Positions 25,274 to 34,292 of a stretch of 46,845 bases of DNA are shown here, in pieces. The notes beneath the pieces are model-generated. The model ran no database searches and was not told where the DNA came from. It was given only the letters and a program-made list of their open reading frames with translations. The stretch is taken from contig DJSW01000028.1 in NCBI GenBank assembly GCA_002439085.1, forward strand, positions 1 through 46,845. The letters are read 5' to 3'. The number at the start of each line of letters is the position of its first letter. Position 1 is the first letter of the stretch. Origin of the DNA: Alphaproteobacteria bacterium UBA6324. Its GTDB lineage: Bacteria; Pseudomonadota; Alphaproteobacteria; CAAGCB01; CAG-977. The position numbers and the translations under genes are program-made.

Positions 25274-26634
25274 TCACGTCCGGAACGGTAGATGCCCATC
25301 GCCTTGACAATGTCGATCGCGCGATCCAACTGGTAATCCTCGATCTTCTTTTCCTCTTTCGGCTTTTCGTCGAACGGGTCGCGCTCCTTGTCCTTTGCTT
25401 TGGCTTTTTTGTCCTTTTTTTCTTTCATGGTTTTGTCTTTGGACGTTTTGTCCTCGTCCTGCTTGGCCAGCGCGTTGGAAAAGGACGCTTCGGCGAAATC
25501 GTCGGAACGCAGGGCGTAATATTCGACGTGCGCGGGCGGTATCACGATGTCCGGTTCAATGCCCTTGGCTTGGATTGAACGGCCGGACGGCGTGTAATAG
25601 CGCGCGGTCGTCAAACGGATCGCGCCGAATCCCGTGACGGGGATGACGGTTTGAACCGACCCTTTGCCGAACGAACGCATTCCGGCGATGACGGCGCGTT
25701 TGTGATCCTGCAGCGCGCCGGCGACGATTTCCGCGGCCGAAGCCGACCCTTCGTTGATCAAAACGACGATCGGTTTGTTTTTGGTGATGTCGCCCTTTGT
25801 CGCGCTGTAACGCTGCGTTTCCTCGGCGCGGCGGGGACGGGTGGAAACGATTTCCCCTTCGTTCAAAAACAGGTCGGCGACGGACACCGCCTGTTCCAGC
25901 AATCCGCCGGGGTTGTTGCGCAGATCAAGGACGTAGCCGGACAGTTCCGCGTCGTCCTTTTGAATCTTTTCAATTTCCTTTTTCACGTCGTCGGTCGTCG
26001 TTTCGGAAAACGAGGAAATGCGGATGTAGCCGACGGCGGGGTCTTTTTTCTCGGCCTTGACGGAACGGATTTTAATGTTGTCGCGGGTCAGCGTGACATC
26101 AAACGGGTCTTTGTTGCGCCGCCGGATCGTCAGCTTGACCTTGGAACGGACGGGGCCGCGCATCTTTTCGACCGCCTGCGTCAGCGTTTCGCCCAAAACG
26201 GTCGTGCCGTCGATGTGCGTGATGTAATCGCCCGCCTGAATGCCGGCTTTGAACGCGGGGGTGTCGTCGATCGGGGAAATGACCTTGACGAATCCGTTGT
26301 CCATGGTGACTTCGATGCCCAGTCCGCCGAATTCGCCCTTGGTCTGTTCGCGCATATCCTTGAACGTTTCGGCGTCCAGATACGACGAATGGGGGTCGAG
26401 CGACGACAGCATCCCGTTGATCGCGTATTCGATCAGCTTGTCTTCGCCGACCTCTTCGACATAGTCCGTTTTGGCGCGTTTCAGCGTTTCGCTGAACACG
26501 TTCAGGTATTTGTAAACCAGCGCGGCCTGTTCTTCCGGCGATTTGGGCTTTTGCGCCTTTTGTTCGGCGCGGGCGCCGCCGCTGCACAGCAAAGCCAGCG
26601 TCATGGCGAAAACCGTCAAAGCGAAACGTTTCAT
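25270..26634 (-). CDS. ctpA: Carboxy-terminal processing protease (S41)
   Basis: This 454-residue protein has a signal peptide (FALTVFAMTLALLCSGGARA) and a PDZ domain (about 95-175, GGLGIEVTMDNGFVKVISPI). The S41 catalytic core has Ser in NEGSASAAEI and Lys in SFGKGSVQT. It is a periplasmic serine/lysine protease that trims envelope proteins, probably including cell-wall hydrolase regulators given the neighbouring envC. A Lys/Asp/Glu-rich low-complexity stretch lies near 385-430. Confidence 0.94.
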   Translation of the reverse strand: MKRFALTVFAMTLALLCSGGARAEQKAQKPKSPEEQAALVYKYLNVFSETLKRAKTDYVEEVGEDKLIEYAINGMLSSLDPHSSYLDAETFKDMREQTKGEFGGLGIEVTMDNGFVKVISPIDDTPAFKAGIQAGDYITHIDGTTVLGETLTQAVEKMRGPVRSKVKLTIRRRNKDPFDVTLTRDNIKIRSVKAEKKDPAVGYIRISSFSETTTDDVKKEIEKIQKDDAELSGYVLDLRNNPGGLLEQAVSVADLFLNEGEIVSTRPRRAEETQRYSATKGDITKNKPIVVLINEGSASAAEIVAGALQDHKRAVIAGMRSFGKGSVQTVIPVTGFGAIRLTTARYYTPSGRSIQAKGIEPDIVIPPAHVEYYALRSDDFAEASFSNALAKQDEDKTSKDKTMKEKKDKKAKAKDKERDPFDEKPKEEKKIEDYQLDRAIDIVKAMGIYRSGRE

Positions 26635-26657
26635 CTGTTATTCCTTTACCCTTTGTT

Positions 26658-27824
26658 TCAGCCGCTCAACCAACCGGCGGGGTTGATCGGCTGCCCGTTC
26701 TTTCTCAGTTCAATATACAACGTCGGTTGGGATTGCGCCACCATTATTCCGACGGGTTCGCCCGCCAGCAGCGATTGACCGACCGACGTGTCCAGCCGCC
26801 CGATTCCGGCCAGCAAAGTGTGATACCCGTCGCCGTGTTCGATGATGACCAGCCGCCCGTATCCGCGGAACGCTCCCGCGAACAGCACCGTGCCGTCATA
26901 AGGCGAAATGACCTGCGCGTTTGCGCGCGTGCGGATGGTGATGCCTTTGGCTGTCGCGCCGGCTTCGGTCGGATCGCCGAATTTTTTAATGACGACGCCT
27001 TTGACGGGATAGGGGATGCGCCCTTTCGCGGCCATGAAAGCCCCCGTCGGCACGCCCGACCGTTTCGGCGTTTCGGCGGCGCGCCGCTTGCTTTCGGCCT
27101 CCAACTTCGCCAACAGCTCTTTTAAGTCGCCGGCCTGCTTTGCCAGATTTTCGGCCTTGGCTTTCGCGCGGGAACTTTCGCTGGCAAAAGCGGTTTGCAG
27201 CTGGGACTTTTTCTTGATCAGCACGTTCATGTCGCGGCGTTTTTCGTCCAGCCGCCGCGTCATCGTTTTGATCTGCGCGTATTGGGCGCGGATGGCCGTC
27301 GTCAGGCTGGCGATCTTGTTCAAATCCTTGCGCAGCCCCTCGGTCGAATATTCCAATCGGGGGACGGCTTCGCGCAGCAACAGCGCGCTGCGCAGCGTGT
27401 CCTGCGGGGGCAGGGGCTGGGCGATCAACGCCTCGGTCGGTTTGAACGCCAGCGATTGCAGCGCGGCCAGAACGCGCATCCGCTGGGCGCGCCGAATCTC
27501 CAGCCGGTTTTTCATCAGGGATTGCTGCGCTTCGAATTCGGCCAGCTTTTGTTCCAACCGGTCAAGGCTTTCCTCCTGTTCCTGAATCGATCCGGCGGCG
27601 GCGACCATTTTTCGCCGCACGTCCAGAATTTCCTTTTGAACGCTTTTCGCCTGCTCGCGCAATTTTTTATGCTCGCGCCGCGCCTGTTCAATCTGGCTGT
27701 TGACGCGCGACAGCTCCGATTTCGCCGATGCGGAATCGGGGTTTGCGGCATGACAAAGGGACGACAAAACCAATCCCGCCGCAAAAACGGGCAGAAAAAG
27801 CTTCGTCGTCCCTCTGAAAACCAT
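26658..27824 (-). CDS. envC: Murein hydrolase activator EnvC-like (degenerate M23)
   Basis: This 388-residue protein has a signal peptide ending SLCHA, a long coiled coil (about 28-230) and a C-terminal LytM/M23 domain with IKKFGDPTEAGATAKGITIR and EHGDGYHTLLAGIGRL. The zinc-binding His residues are mostly missing: GITIRTR replaces GxDxxA, and LYIELRKNG replaces the HxH motif. It is thus an EnvC-type activator of amidases rather than an enzyme. It starts 3 bases after the gpmI stop. Confidence 0.9.
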   Translation of the reverse strand: MVFRGTTKLFLPVFAAGLVLSSLCHAANPDSASAKSELSRVNSQIEQARREHKKLREQAKSVQKEILDVRRKMVAAAGSIQEQEESLDRLEQKLAEFEAQQSLMKNRLEIRRAQRMRVLAALQSLAFKPTEALIAQPLPPQDTLRSALLLREAVPRLEYSTEGLRKDLNKIASLTTAIRAQYAQIKTMTRRLDEKRRDMNVLIKKKSQLQTAFASESSRAKAKAENLAKQAGDLKELLAKLEAESKRRAAETPKRSGVPTGAFMAAKGRIPYPVKGVVIKKFGDPTEAGATAKGITIRTRANAQVISPYDGTVLFAGAFRGYGRLVIIEHGDGYHTLLAGIGRLDTSVGQSLLAGEPVGIMVAQSQPTLYIELRKNGQPINPAGWLSG

Positions 27825-27827
27825 GCT

Positions 27828-29369
<1,542 letters not shown>

Positions 29370-29519
29370 GGTTTCAAGCTCCGTTAAAAAACAAAAATCA
29401 CGGTTAATATAATACAAAACTTCGCGATTGCCACTGTGAAAAATGGTTGAGTGCGATTTTGTTTGTGACCGGCGCGGATTTTTGATAACCTGAATCCCGA
29501 GCTTGCGAAAAAGGCAGGC

Positions 29520-29707
29520 TCCGGGCGTCAGAAACCTGAACAAAAATAAGCCGCTTTGTGTATGGCGGCTAAAAAGTCATACACCGATTTCCGTTGATGG
29601 CGGATGTCGGTGTGATAAGGCTATATGCACGAAAGCATCGAGCCGTCTTTTTATTTTTGTGCGGTTTCTGAACATCCGCCACTTTCTATCCGAAAGTGGC
29701 TTTTGTT
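29520..29707 (+). promoter_or_regulatory. Structured leader before TRL lipoprotein genes (possible phage C4/Ash-like RNA)
   Basis: The 364 bases between gpmI and the first lipoprotein gene hold several hairpins. One has AGCCGC (29549-29554) pairing with GCGGCT (29565-29570) and is T-flanked only on the minus strand. Another is a terminator-like hairpin, GCCACTTT (29678-29685) pairing with AAAGTGGC (29693-29700), then TTTTGTTT. An ORF from 29625 reads FYFCAVSEHPPLSIRKW across the second hairpin, which from memory recalls phage Ash-type peptides beside C4 antisense RNA. The phage comparison is a recollection and is weak. The hairpins themselves are plain to see. Confidence 0.4.
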
Positions 29708-29733
29708 TGATTTTAACAAGGGATTGTTCAGAA

Positions 29734-30048
29734 ATGAAAAAATTATTCTTTTCAGTGTTGGCGGTTTTGACATTGTCGGGGTGCGTGACGGCGCCGTTTG
29801 TTCCGCCGACAGGGGCGGTCAGCTCCATCCAAGCCCCTCTGGATTTGGAAACGACAAACAAACCGGTCGGCAAAAAACACGGCAGCGCCAGCGTTTACAC
29901 GATATTCGGCCTGATTTCCGTCGGGGACGCCAGCTATAAAGCGGCGGCGGAGGACGCAAACATCTCAACGATCAAAGGTTCCGACTATTCGTATTTGAAC
30001 GTGTTGGGATTTTTCCAAAAAACGACGGTGCACGTCTATGGCGACTAA
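29734..30048 (+). CDS. TRL-like family lipoprotein
   Basis: This 104-residue protein starts MKKLFFSVLAVLTLSGCVTA, a lipoprotein signal with lipobox LSGC. The mature part has PPTGAVSSIQAPLDLETT, KHGSASVYTIFGLISVGDAS and STIKGSDYSYLNVLGFF, the pattern of TRL (tRNA-associated locus) lipoproteins, PF13146. The function is unknown; it is probably anchored in the outer membrane. Its 3' end overlaps the next gene by 11 bases, and the two products share the same layout, so this is a tandem duplication that has diverged. Confidence 0.75.
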   Translation: MKKLFFSVLAVLTLSGCVTAPFVPPTGAVSSIQAPLDLETTNKPVGKKHGSASVYTIFGLISVGDASYKAAAEDANISTIKGSDYSYLNVLGFFQKTTVHVYGD

Positions 30049-30382
30049 GCGGGCATTCGCGCTGGGGCTGGTTTTGACGCTGTGCGGATGCACAAGCGTG
30101 ACGGCGGAATTCAAGCCGCCGACCGGCTTTCTGGTTTCCAGCTACAAGGCGCCGTTGACGACAAAGGCGGACAACATCAAAATCGGACGTGCGCGGCAAA
30201 AAAAATACGTCACGTCGTTTCTATGGATTCCGCTCGGCTTTCCGTCGATCGCGGTTACCGACGGATTTAACAGCAGACCCGACGCCGCCGTCTATGCCGA
30301 TTACGAATATTTTTCGGTCTTTGGCGGGCTGTTCCAATCGGTCAGCGTCGTCACATACGATGAAAAGACAAACGATCAATAA
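30038..30382 (+). CDS. TRL-like family lipoprotein, second copy
   Basis: This 114-residue protein has a lipoprotein signal (LGLVLTLCGCTSV, lipobox LCGC). It shares with its neighbour the segment PPTGFLVSSYKAPL, an internal SFLWIPLGFPSIAVTDGF region and the closing DYEYFSVFGGLF, corresponding to YSYLNVLGFF in the first copy. It overlaps the preceding gene by 11 bases, so it is translationally coupled. A terminator follows at 30388. The function is unknown. Confidence 0.72.
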   Translation: MATKRAFALGLVLTLCGCTSVTAEFKPPTGFLVSSYKAPLTTKADNIKIGRARQKKYVTSFLWIPLGFPSIAVTDGFNSRPDAAVYADYEYFSVFGGLFQSVSVVTYDEKTNDQ

Positions 30383-30387
30383 GAAAA

Positions 30388-30413
30388 CCCCCGTTGCAAA
30401 ACGGGGATTTTCA
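30388..30413 (+). terminator. Terminator of the TRL lipoprotein pair
   Basis: CCCCGTT (30389-30395) pairs with AACGGGG (30400-30406), then ATTTTCATTTT. Confidence 0.8.
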
Positions 30414-30488
30414 TTTTCCGCCCGCCGATTCGCGAAAAACGGCGGCTGTATGACAAGGGTATTCTTGAAATCTGTCGGGAAATGGAAA

Positions 30489-31532
30489 TCAAAAATACTT
30501 TTTAACGGCTTGTCTGAACTGTTCCAAAAACAGTTGCTTGAAATAAGAAGCGTTGTTTTGTTCGTAAAACAGAATGATGCCCTTTTTGTATTCGATTTCG
30601 TCAACGCTGCGGTAAGAAAGCGGACAGTAATCATCCGCCAGCAACAGCGCGTTTCCCAAAATCCTTGACGTGCGCTTGTTGCCGTCTTCAAACGGCTGGA
30701 TATACGCAATCATCAAAACGGCGATAAGAGCTTTTTCAACGGGATTTTCCGTTTGATTGACGGTTGAAATCAGATGCTGCAAAGCTTCTTTGATTTGATA
30801 GCTGTTGTCCAATGGGCGATAGTTCGTGCCGACAATGCCCACCATGCCTTGACGGATACCTGATGCGACTTGCAAGCCGCTTGTCAGCAAACGGTGCACT
30901 TCTTCGATTTTGGAAACGCTCAGCTGCCGAAAGTATTCGGGGGACTGCAACACATAATCCAGCGCGGTTTTATGATTCAGCACCATTTTGGTTTCTTCGG
31001 CGGTTTTGCCTTTGGCGGAAACGTTTTCTTTCAACAGCCGTTCCGTGTCCAGCAAGGTATATGTGTTTCCCTCGATTTTGGAAGATTTCCACGCCAGTTC
31101 GACCGTCAGGCGTTCAAATTCCTTTTGGCGCAAATTGGGCGGCAAAGCGTCGCGTTTTTTCCGATACGTTTCGTTCAGCAAAGCCAATTCCGCCTTCTCG
31201 GCTTCCGTCAACAAATTTGACAGGGATTGAAAAATGTCGAAATTAAAGGATGTTTTGACGTTTTTCCGCAGGTCTTGGTCTGTGCCGAAATATTCTTCAA
31301 CGTCAATCTGCTCCAACAATGCCGAACGGGGCGACGGCGCGTAAAGCGTCGCTTTCGCGTTGCCTGTTTTCACAATCAAGCCGTCTTTTAACAGCGCATC
31401 CAAATCACGCAATACCGTTATTTTGGATACAGGAAATCCCGCCGTATTCAAAAAAGTTTCGATTTCTTCCCGACGAACGGATTTGTGTGCTTGAATGAAA
31501 TTCAGCAAAGCTTCTTGGCGTTTAGAGTACAT
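30489..31532 (-). CDS. Fic-domain protein with N-terminal winged helix, catalytic His replaced
   Basis: This 347-residue protein has an N-terminal DeoR-like winged HTH (about 1-65, with SKITVLRDLDALLKDGLI) and a Fic domain. The Fic motif reads IQPFEDGNKRTSR, with Gln279 where canonical Fic enzymes have the catalytic His (HPFx(D/E)GN(G/K)R). An inhibitory-helix motif SSKIEGN (150-156) fits (S/T)xxxE(G/N). The protein is therefore more likely a DNA-binding regulator or an altered Fic enzyme than an active AMP transferase; similar His-less HTH-Fic proteins exist. It is transcribed divergently from a HipB-like gene, and two 14-base direct repeats lie just before its start. Confidence 0.85.
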   Translation of the reverse strand: MYSKRQEALLNFIQAHKSVRREEIETFLNTAGFPVSKITVLRDLDALLKDGLIVKTGNAKATLYAPSPRSALLEQIDVEEYFGTDQDLRKNVKTSFNFDIFQSLSNLLTEAEKAELALLNETYRKKRDALPPNLRQKEFERLTVELAWKSSKIEGNTYTLLDTERLLKENVSAKGKTAEETKMVLNHKTALDYVLQSPEYFRQLSVSKIEEVHRLLTSGLQVASGIRQGMVGIVGTNYRPLDNSYQIKEALQHLISTVNQTENPVEKALIAVLMIAYIQPFEDGNKRTSRILGNALLLADDYCPLSYRSVDEIEYKKGIILFYEQNNASYFKQLFLEQFRQAVKKYF

Positions 31533-31541
31533 TGCTTTCCC

Positions 31542-31577
31542 AATCGTATCATTTTAACGGTCAAATCGTATCATTTT
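31542..31577. promoter_or_regulatory. Direct-repeat operator upstream of the Fic gene
   Basis: AATCGTATCATTTT occurs twice, at 31542-31555 and 31564-31577. The copies are spaced 22 bases start to start, about two helical turns, and lie 10-45 bases before the Fic start codon. The Fic protein carries a DeoR-type HTH, so this is a likely autoregulatory site (inference). Confidence 0.6.
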
Positions 31578-31638
31578 TGAAACGATTGTGCAAGTTTTCA
31601 GATGCGCCGCCCGACCGAGAATTTTTCAAAAAAATAAC

Positions 31639-31700
31639 CCGTTCGGGATAATTTTGTTGTATTTTGTGCTGGATTTGTTAAAATCATACCGTTCGGGATA
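31639..31700 (+). promoter_or_regulatory. HipB-like operators flanking the antitoxin promoter
   Basis: CCGTTCGGGATA occurs at 31639-31650 and again at 31689-31700, each followed by (A/G)TTTT. Between them lie a possible -35 TTGTAT (31657-31662) and a -10 TAAAAT (31679-31684), 16 bases apart. One site lies upstream of the -35 and the other over the start region, the arrangement expected for autorepression by the HipB-like protein. Confidence 0.6.
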
Positions 31701-31719
31701 GTTTTAGAAGGACACTTTG

Positions 31720-31944
31720 ATGAAACAAATCACATCAAGCGAAGAATTGGGCGCGTTGATTCATTCCATGCGGAAATCTCAAAAGATAACGCAGGAAAAG
31801 CTGGCGGCGTACAGCGGCGTCGGTATTCGTTTTATCAAAGAGTTGGAACGCGGCAAACCGACTTGTGAAATTCAAAAGGTGCTGAACGTGCTGCAAATGC
31901 TGGGATTAACCGTTAATATCGAATCCAAAGCGGGAGAACTGTGA
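31720..31944 (+). CDS. HipB-like HTH antitoxin, no HipA partner
   Basis: This 74-residue protein is an XRE-family HTH: LGALIHSMRKSQKITQEKLA, then YSGVGIRFIKELERGKPTCE and a C-terminal LNVLQMLGLTVNIES strand. This is the y4mF/HipB type of antitoxin. HipB normally precedes hipA with overlap, but here only a 12-codon open frame follows, so the kinase toxin gene is missing or deleted. It is divergent from the Fic gene. The ATG at 31720 is preferred to the TTG just before it; AGAAGGA is the SD. Confidence 0.8.
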   Translation: MKQITSSEELGALIHSMRKSQKITQEKLAAYSGVGIRFIKELERGKPTCEIQKVLNVLQMLGLTVNIESKAGEL

Positions 31945-32100
31945 CCGAACGCTTCGCCTTATTCCTCTCCCGTTTATGAGCGAATTTTAAAAACGATAGA
32001 ACAGCGCTGCCGTTTTATGGAAAACGAAGTGTCTGCCGCACCATAATGCACCGTTTTGCACCAAAAACGCGCTAACCGGCTGAATGAAGACCGCATAAAA

Positions 32101-32130
32101 TAACAAAACTTTGGAATTTTGTTGTTTTTA
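32101..32130 (+). terminator. Terminator-like hairpin before the VirB5-like gene
   Basis: AACAAAA pairs with TTTTGTT around a CTTTGGAA loop, followed by GTTTTT. It sits between the HipB-like gene and the VirB5-like gene. The 198 bases between those two genes otherwise show no convincing coding sequence. Confidence 0.45.
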
Positions 32131-32142
32131 CGGGAAAGCCGT

Positions 32143-32928
32143 ATGTTTAAATTTTTTCTCTTCTGTATGCTGTTTTTCGCCCATGCGGCTAATGCTCAAA
32201 TGGCGGTCATCGACACGAACGGTTTGGCGGAAAACATCAAGCAGAACGCGACGATGGCGGCGATTTTGGAAAACGGCAAAGCGATATGGGATACGACCAA
32301 AGAGAGCTTGGATGCGACAAAACAAATCACGGACACGGTCGGCGGGGCGGTGTCTTTGGCGCTGACGGCGCAAAGCTTTATCACGAACGCGAACGAACTG
32401 CTGCAATGCGTTACGCCGCAGTTTCTTTTGGACGGTATGAATTTTGAAGTAACCAACGTCTGCACGGCGCAGGATTATATCCGGCAAGCGTTGGACTTGC
32501 CGACAAACGACGATGTGCAAGGCGCGCTGAATACGATCTCCGGCGTGGCGGGCGGCGGTTATTCGTGGCGCGGCATTACGACGGCGAACAACCGGTCGAA
32601 AAAGCAATGGCGGAAAGTCAAAAAAGCCCGCGCGGACTTTCACAAAAAGAGCGTTGACGACGGCTTGGCGAACGCCATGGCGGTCAAAGCCAAAACGTCG
32701 GAGCTGACGCAAGCGGCGACGGCAATCGTGCGGGACACGAACGGCGCGCTGACCGTAATGGAAAAGCTGTCGCAGACGAACAGGGCTTTGGCGGACATTC
32801 ACGCGGCTTTGGTTCAGCAAAACATCTTAATCGCAAATATTTTGCAGATTATCGCCGCGAAAGAAAAGCTCGTCGAAGGGACGATAGCGATTGACGCGGC
32901 TTTGACACAAGAGGAGAAAACGAAATGA
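32143..32928 (+). CDS. VirB5/TrbJ-like exported protein (conjugation relic)
   Basis: This protein of 261 residues has a signal peptide (MFKFFLFCMLFFAHAANAQ), and its mature start MAVIDTNGLAENIKQN recalls VirB5/TrbJ proteins (VID..NLAQ.I). The rest is helical, with a long Ala/Lys-rich region and a C-terminal helix (LVQQNILIANILQIIAAKEK). VirB5 is a minor pilus component of type IV secretion. Two Cys residues (CVTPQ and NVCTAQ) could form a disulphide. The start is taken at 32143, with GGGAAAG upstream. It overlaps the next small lipoprotein gene by ATGA. It may be one of the few intact pieces of a decayed conjugative element. Confidence 0.5.
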   Translation: MFKFFLFCMLFFAHAANAQMAVIDTNGLAENIKQNATMAAILENGKAIWDTTKESLDATKQITDTVGGAVSLALTAQSFITNANELLQCVTPQFLLDGMNFEVTNVCTAQDYIRQALDLPTNDDVQGALNTISGVAGGGYSWRGITTANNRSKKQWRKVKKARADFHKKSVDDGLANAMAVKAKTSELTQAATAIVRDTNGALTVMEKLSQTNRALADIHAALVQQNILIANILQIIAAKEKLVEGTIAIDAALTQEEKTK

Positions 32929-33071
32929 GGAAACTGACGATATTGGCTTTATTGACCGTTTTATCGGCGTGTTCGGCGACGCAAAGCGTCAAAGGCATCG
33001 GAAACGGCACGGACAGCTATAAGCTTAGCCCTTGCGCTTGTTTGCCGATTGAACAGCCGAATTTTGGATAA
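32925..33071 (+). CDS. Short lipoprotein (VirB7/TrbK-like)
   Basis: A 48-residue ORF starts MRKLTILALLTVLSACSATQ, a lipoprotein signal with lipobox LSAC, and ends CACLPIEQPNFG. The ATG overlaps the stop of the VirB5-like gene. In type IV secretion operons a tiny lipoprotein of the VirB7 or entry-exclusion type often follows virB5, which supports the reading. The size is too small for a firm family call. Confidence 0.55.
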   Translation: MRKLTILALLTVLSACSATQSVKGIGNGTDSYKLSPCACLPIEQPNFG

Positions 33072-33073
33072 GT

Positions 33074-33400
33074 ATGAAAACACCGAAAGACATTGCCGGA
33101 ATGTTTAAAACAGCGGCGCAGACGGAACTGCTTTTGTCGCAAGACGAAAGCGTTCCGCCGTTCGTCCTGCCCGAAGACATGGCGACAATGCGCTTTGTCA
33201 TTGATACTCTGATGCCGCAAATCGCCGATCTGCGCGCCCGCCGCATCGTCTGGCTCCGCTCCCAAGGGCTGTGCTGGAAATCCGTCGCAAAAGAGGTTGG
33301 CTTGACCGAAAGTCAGGCGAAGCGGGTGTTTTGCAAAACGCTGCGCGAGGTAACGGAACGAGATTTTCAAACGAACGTATTGATTGCCAAAGTTAAATAG
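33074..33400 (+). CDS. HTH protein of unknown function
   Basis: This 108-residue protein has an HTH-like segment at about 71-92 (WKSVAKEVGLTESQAKRVFC). It is preceded by MRFVIDTLMPQIADLRARR and a Trp-rich piece, IVWLRSQGLCW. The layout resembles small phage- or plasmid-borne sigma-like HTH proteins (DUF6362-like, from memory). It starts 2 bases after the small lipoprotein gene, so it belongs to the same relic operon. It is convergent with, and overlaps, the NYN pseudogene by 8 bases. Confidence 0.55.
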   Translation: MKTPKDIAGMFKTAAQTELLLSQDESVPPFVLPEDMATMRFVIDTLMPQIADLRARRIVWLRSQGLCWKSVAKEVGLTESQAKRVFCKTLREVTERDFQTNVLIAKVK

Positions 33401-34069
33401 TTTTTTCCTTTTTTGTAACGTCGCGAACGTCTTCCGGCTTTGTGGCGGAATACAAACCGTCAATGTGAACGAACGGGTCGTTGGGAATGTTTGACCACAT
33501 TGGGTCTAAAATTACATCAACGCCTTCGCGCCGCGCCAGTTTCGCAGCAGGAACAAAATCAGCATCACCTGTAATTAAAACGATGCGGTTGACCTGCTTT
33601 TTTAAAACAGTTGAAGTGATGTCGATACCCATTTTCATATCGACGCCTTTTTGATGGGTTTCATATCTGAAATCTTCGTCTGTTAAGTTCAACTGTACAG
33701 ACGGATTTTTAAGGATTTCCTGCATTTTCTTCTCTGTTAAAACCCAGCGGGCGTTATCAGAAATCCGTCCCATTCTCAAAGCAACTTTTCTCTGATGAAT
33801 TAAGAATGTAGAGCCTTTCGGAAGGTGTATGTTGATGTTTTTGATAAATCCAAAGCCTTATGAGAAACGGGATAATGCAGTTTCTTGTTCAGTGGCTCGC
33901 AATCATAAATGAAAATGCGATAAAGCTGATCGCGGATGCCCTTTTCGTGAGACAAATGCCTAGTACACATTTTGTAAATTTTGGTTCCGATTTCCTCGGG
34001 CGAATCAGTATGCGTATGATTCAAGCGTTTTAAGACAAAAGCCAAATCAACAAAGATAGCGGTATTCAT
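33393..34069 (-). pseudogene. NYN-domain (LabA/DUF88-like) protein, frameshifted
   Basis: The N-terminal part (from 34069) reads MNTAIFVDLAFVLKRLNH, with the metal-binding Asp of PIN/NYN nucleases. It continues to STYTFRKALHS and a TAA at 33800-33802. The C-terminal part continues in another frame as HQRKVALRMGRISDNARWVL, then QKGVDMKMGIDI and VLITGDADFVP, the other acidic active-site segments. The loss of a single base near 33800-33805 explains the break. Intact, it would be a cytoplasmic NYN ribonuclease-like protein of about 225 residues. A sequencing error cannot be excluded. GGAG lies just before the first ATG. Confidence 0.75.
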
Positions 34070-34088
34070 ATTAACTCCAAAAAAAATC

Positions 34089-34137
34089 CCAAGACTCAGC
34101 TGATCCCGGATGTTGGGGGCTTACTGCTTGGGAATGA
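34089..34137 (-). terminator. Leader terminator upstream of the NYN gene
   Basis: On the minus strand CCCAAG and CTTGGG close a hairpin of about 45 bases, followed by eight T. It lies directly before the SD of the NYN gene and after a good promoter, so it looks like an attenuator or the end of a short RNA. Confidence 0.55.
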
Positions 34138-34147
34138 ATGTAAAGTA

Positions 34148-34176
34148 AATATATAGCCGTGAATTTCAAAGCGCAA
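34148..34176 (-). promoter_or_regulatory. Promoter of the NYN leader RNA
   Basis: On the minus strand a -35 TTGCGC (34171-34176) and a -10 TATATT (34148-34153) are 17 bases apart. Transcription would begin near 34141. Confidence 0.6.
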
Positions 34177-34200
34177 GAGGTTTTTCAAAAATCGTATTCT

Positions 34201-34242
34201 AAAAAGCCCCAAAAAGCTCCGAAAAGACATTCGGGGCTTTTT
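34201..34242. terminator. Terminator-like hairpin
   Basis: AAAAAGCCCC (34201-34210) pairs with GGGGCTTTTT (34233-34242). It lies between the NYN gene's promoter and the VirB11 fragment. Confidence 0.6.
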
Positions 34243-34292
34243 GCGTAGGGGGATAGACTTTTTCCGAACAAACCGCGGGAGGAGAAAGGCGC

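Noticed and set aside
29577..29873. 98-residue minus-strand ORF opposite the first TRL lipoprotein gene
   Set aside because: It is a shadow of the lipoprotein gene with no SD and no domain.
31945..32142. Possible hipA after the HipB-like gene
   Set aside because: A GTG frame overlaps the antitoxin stop but ends after 12 codons, and no HipA motifs follow on either strand.
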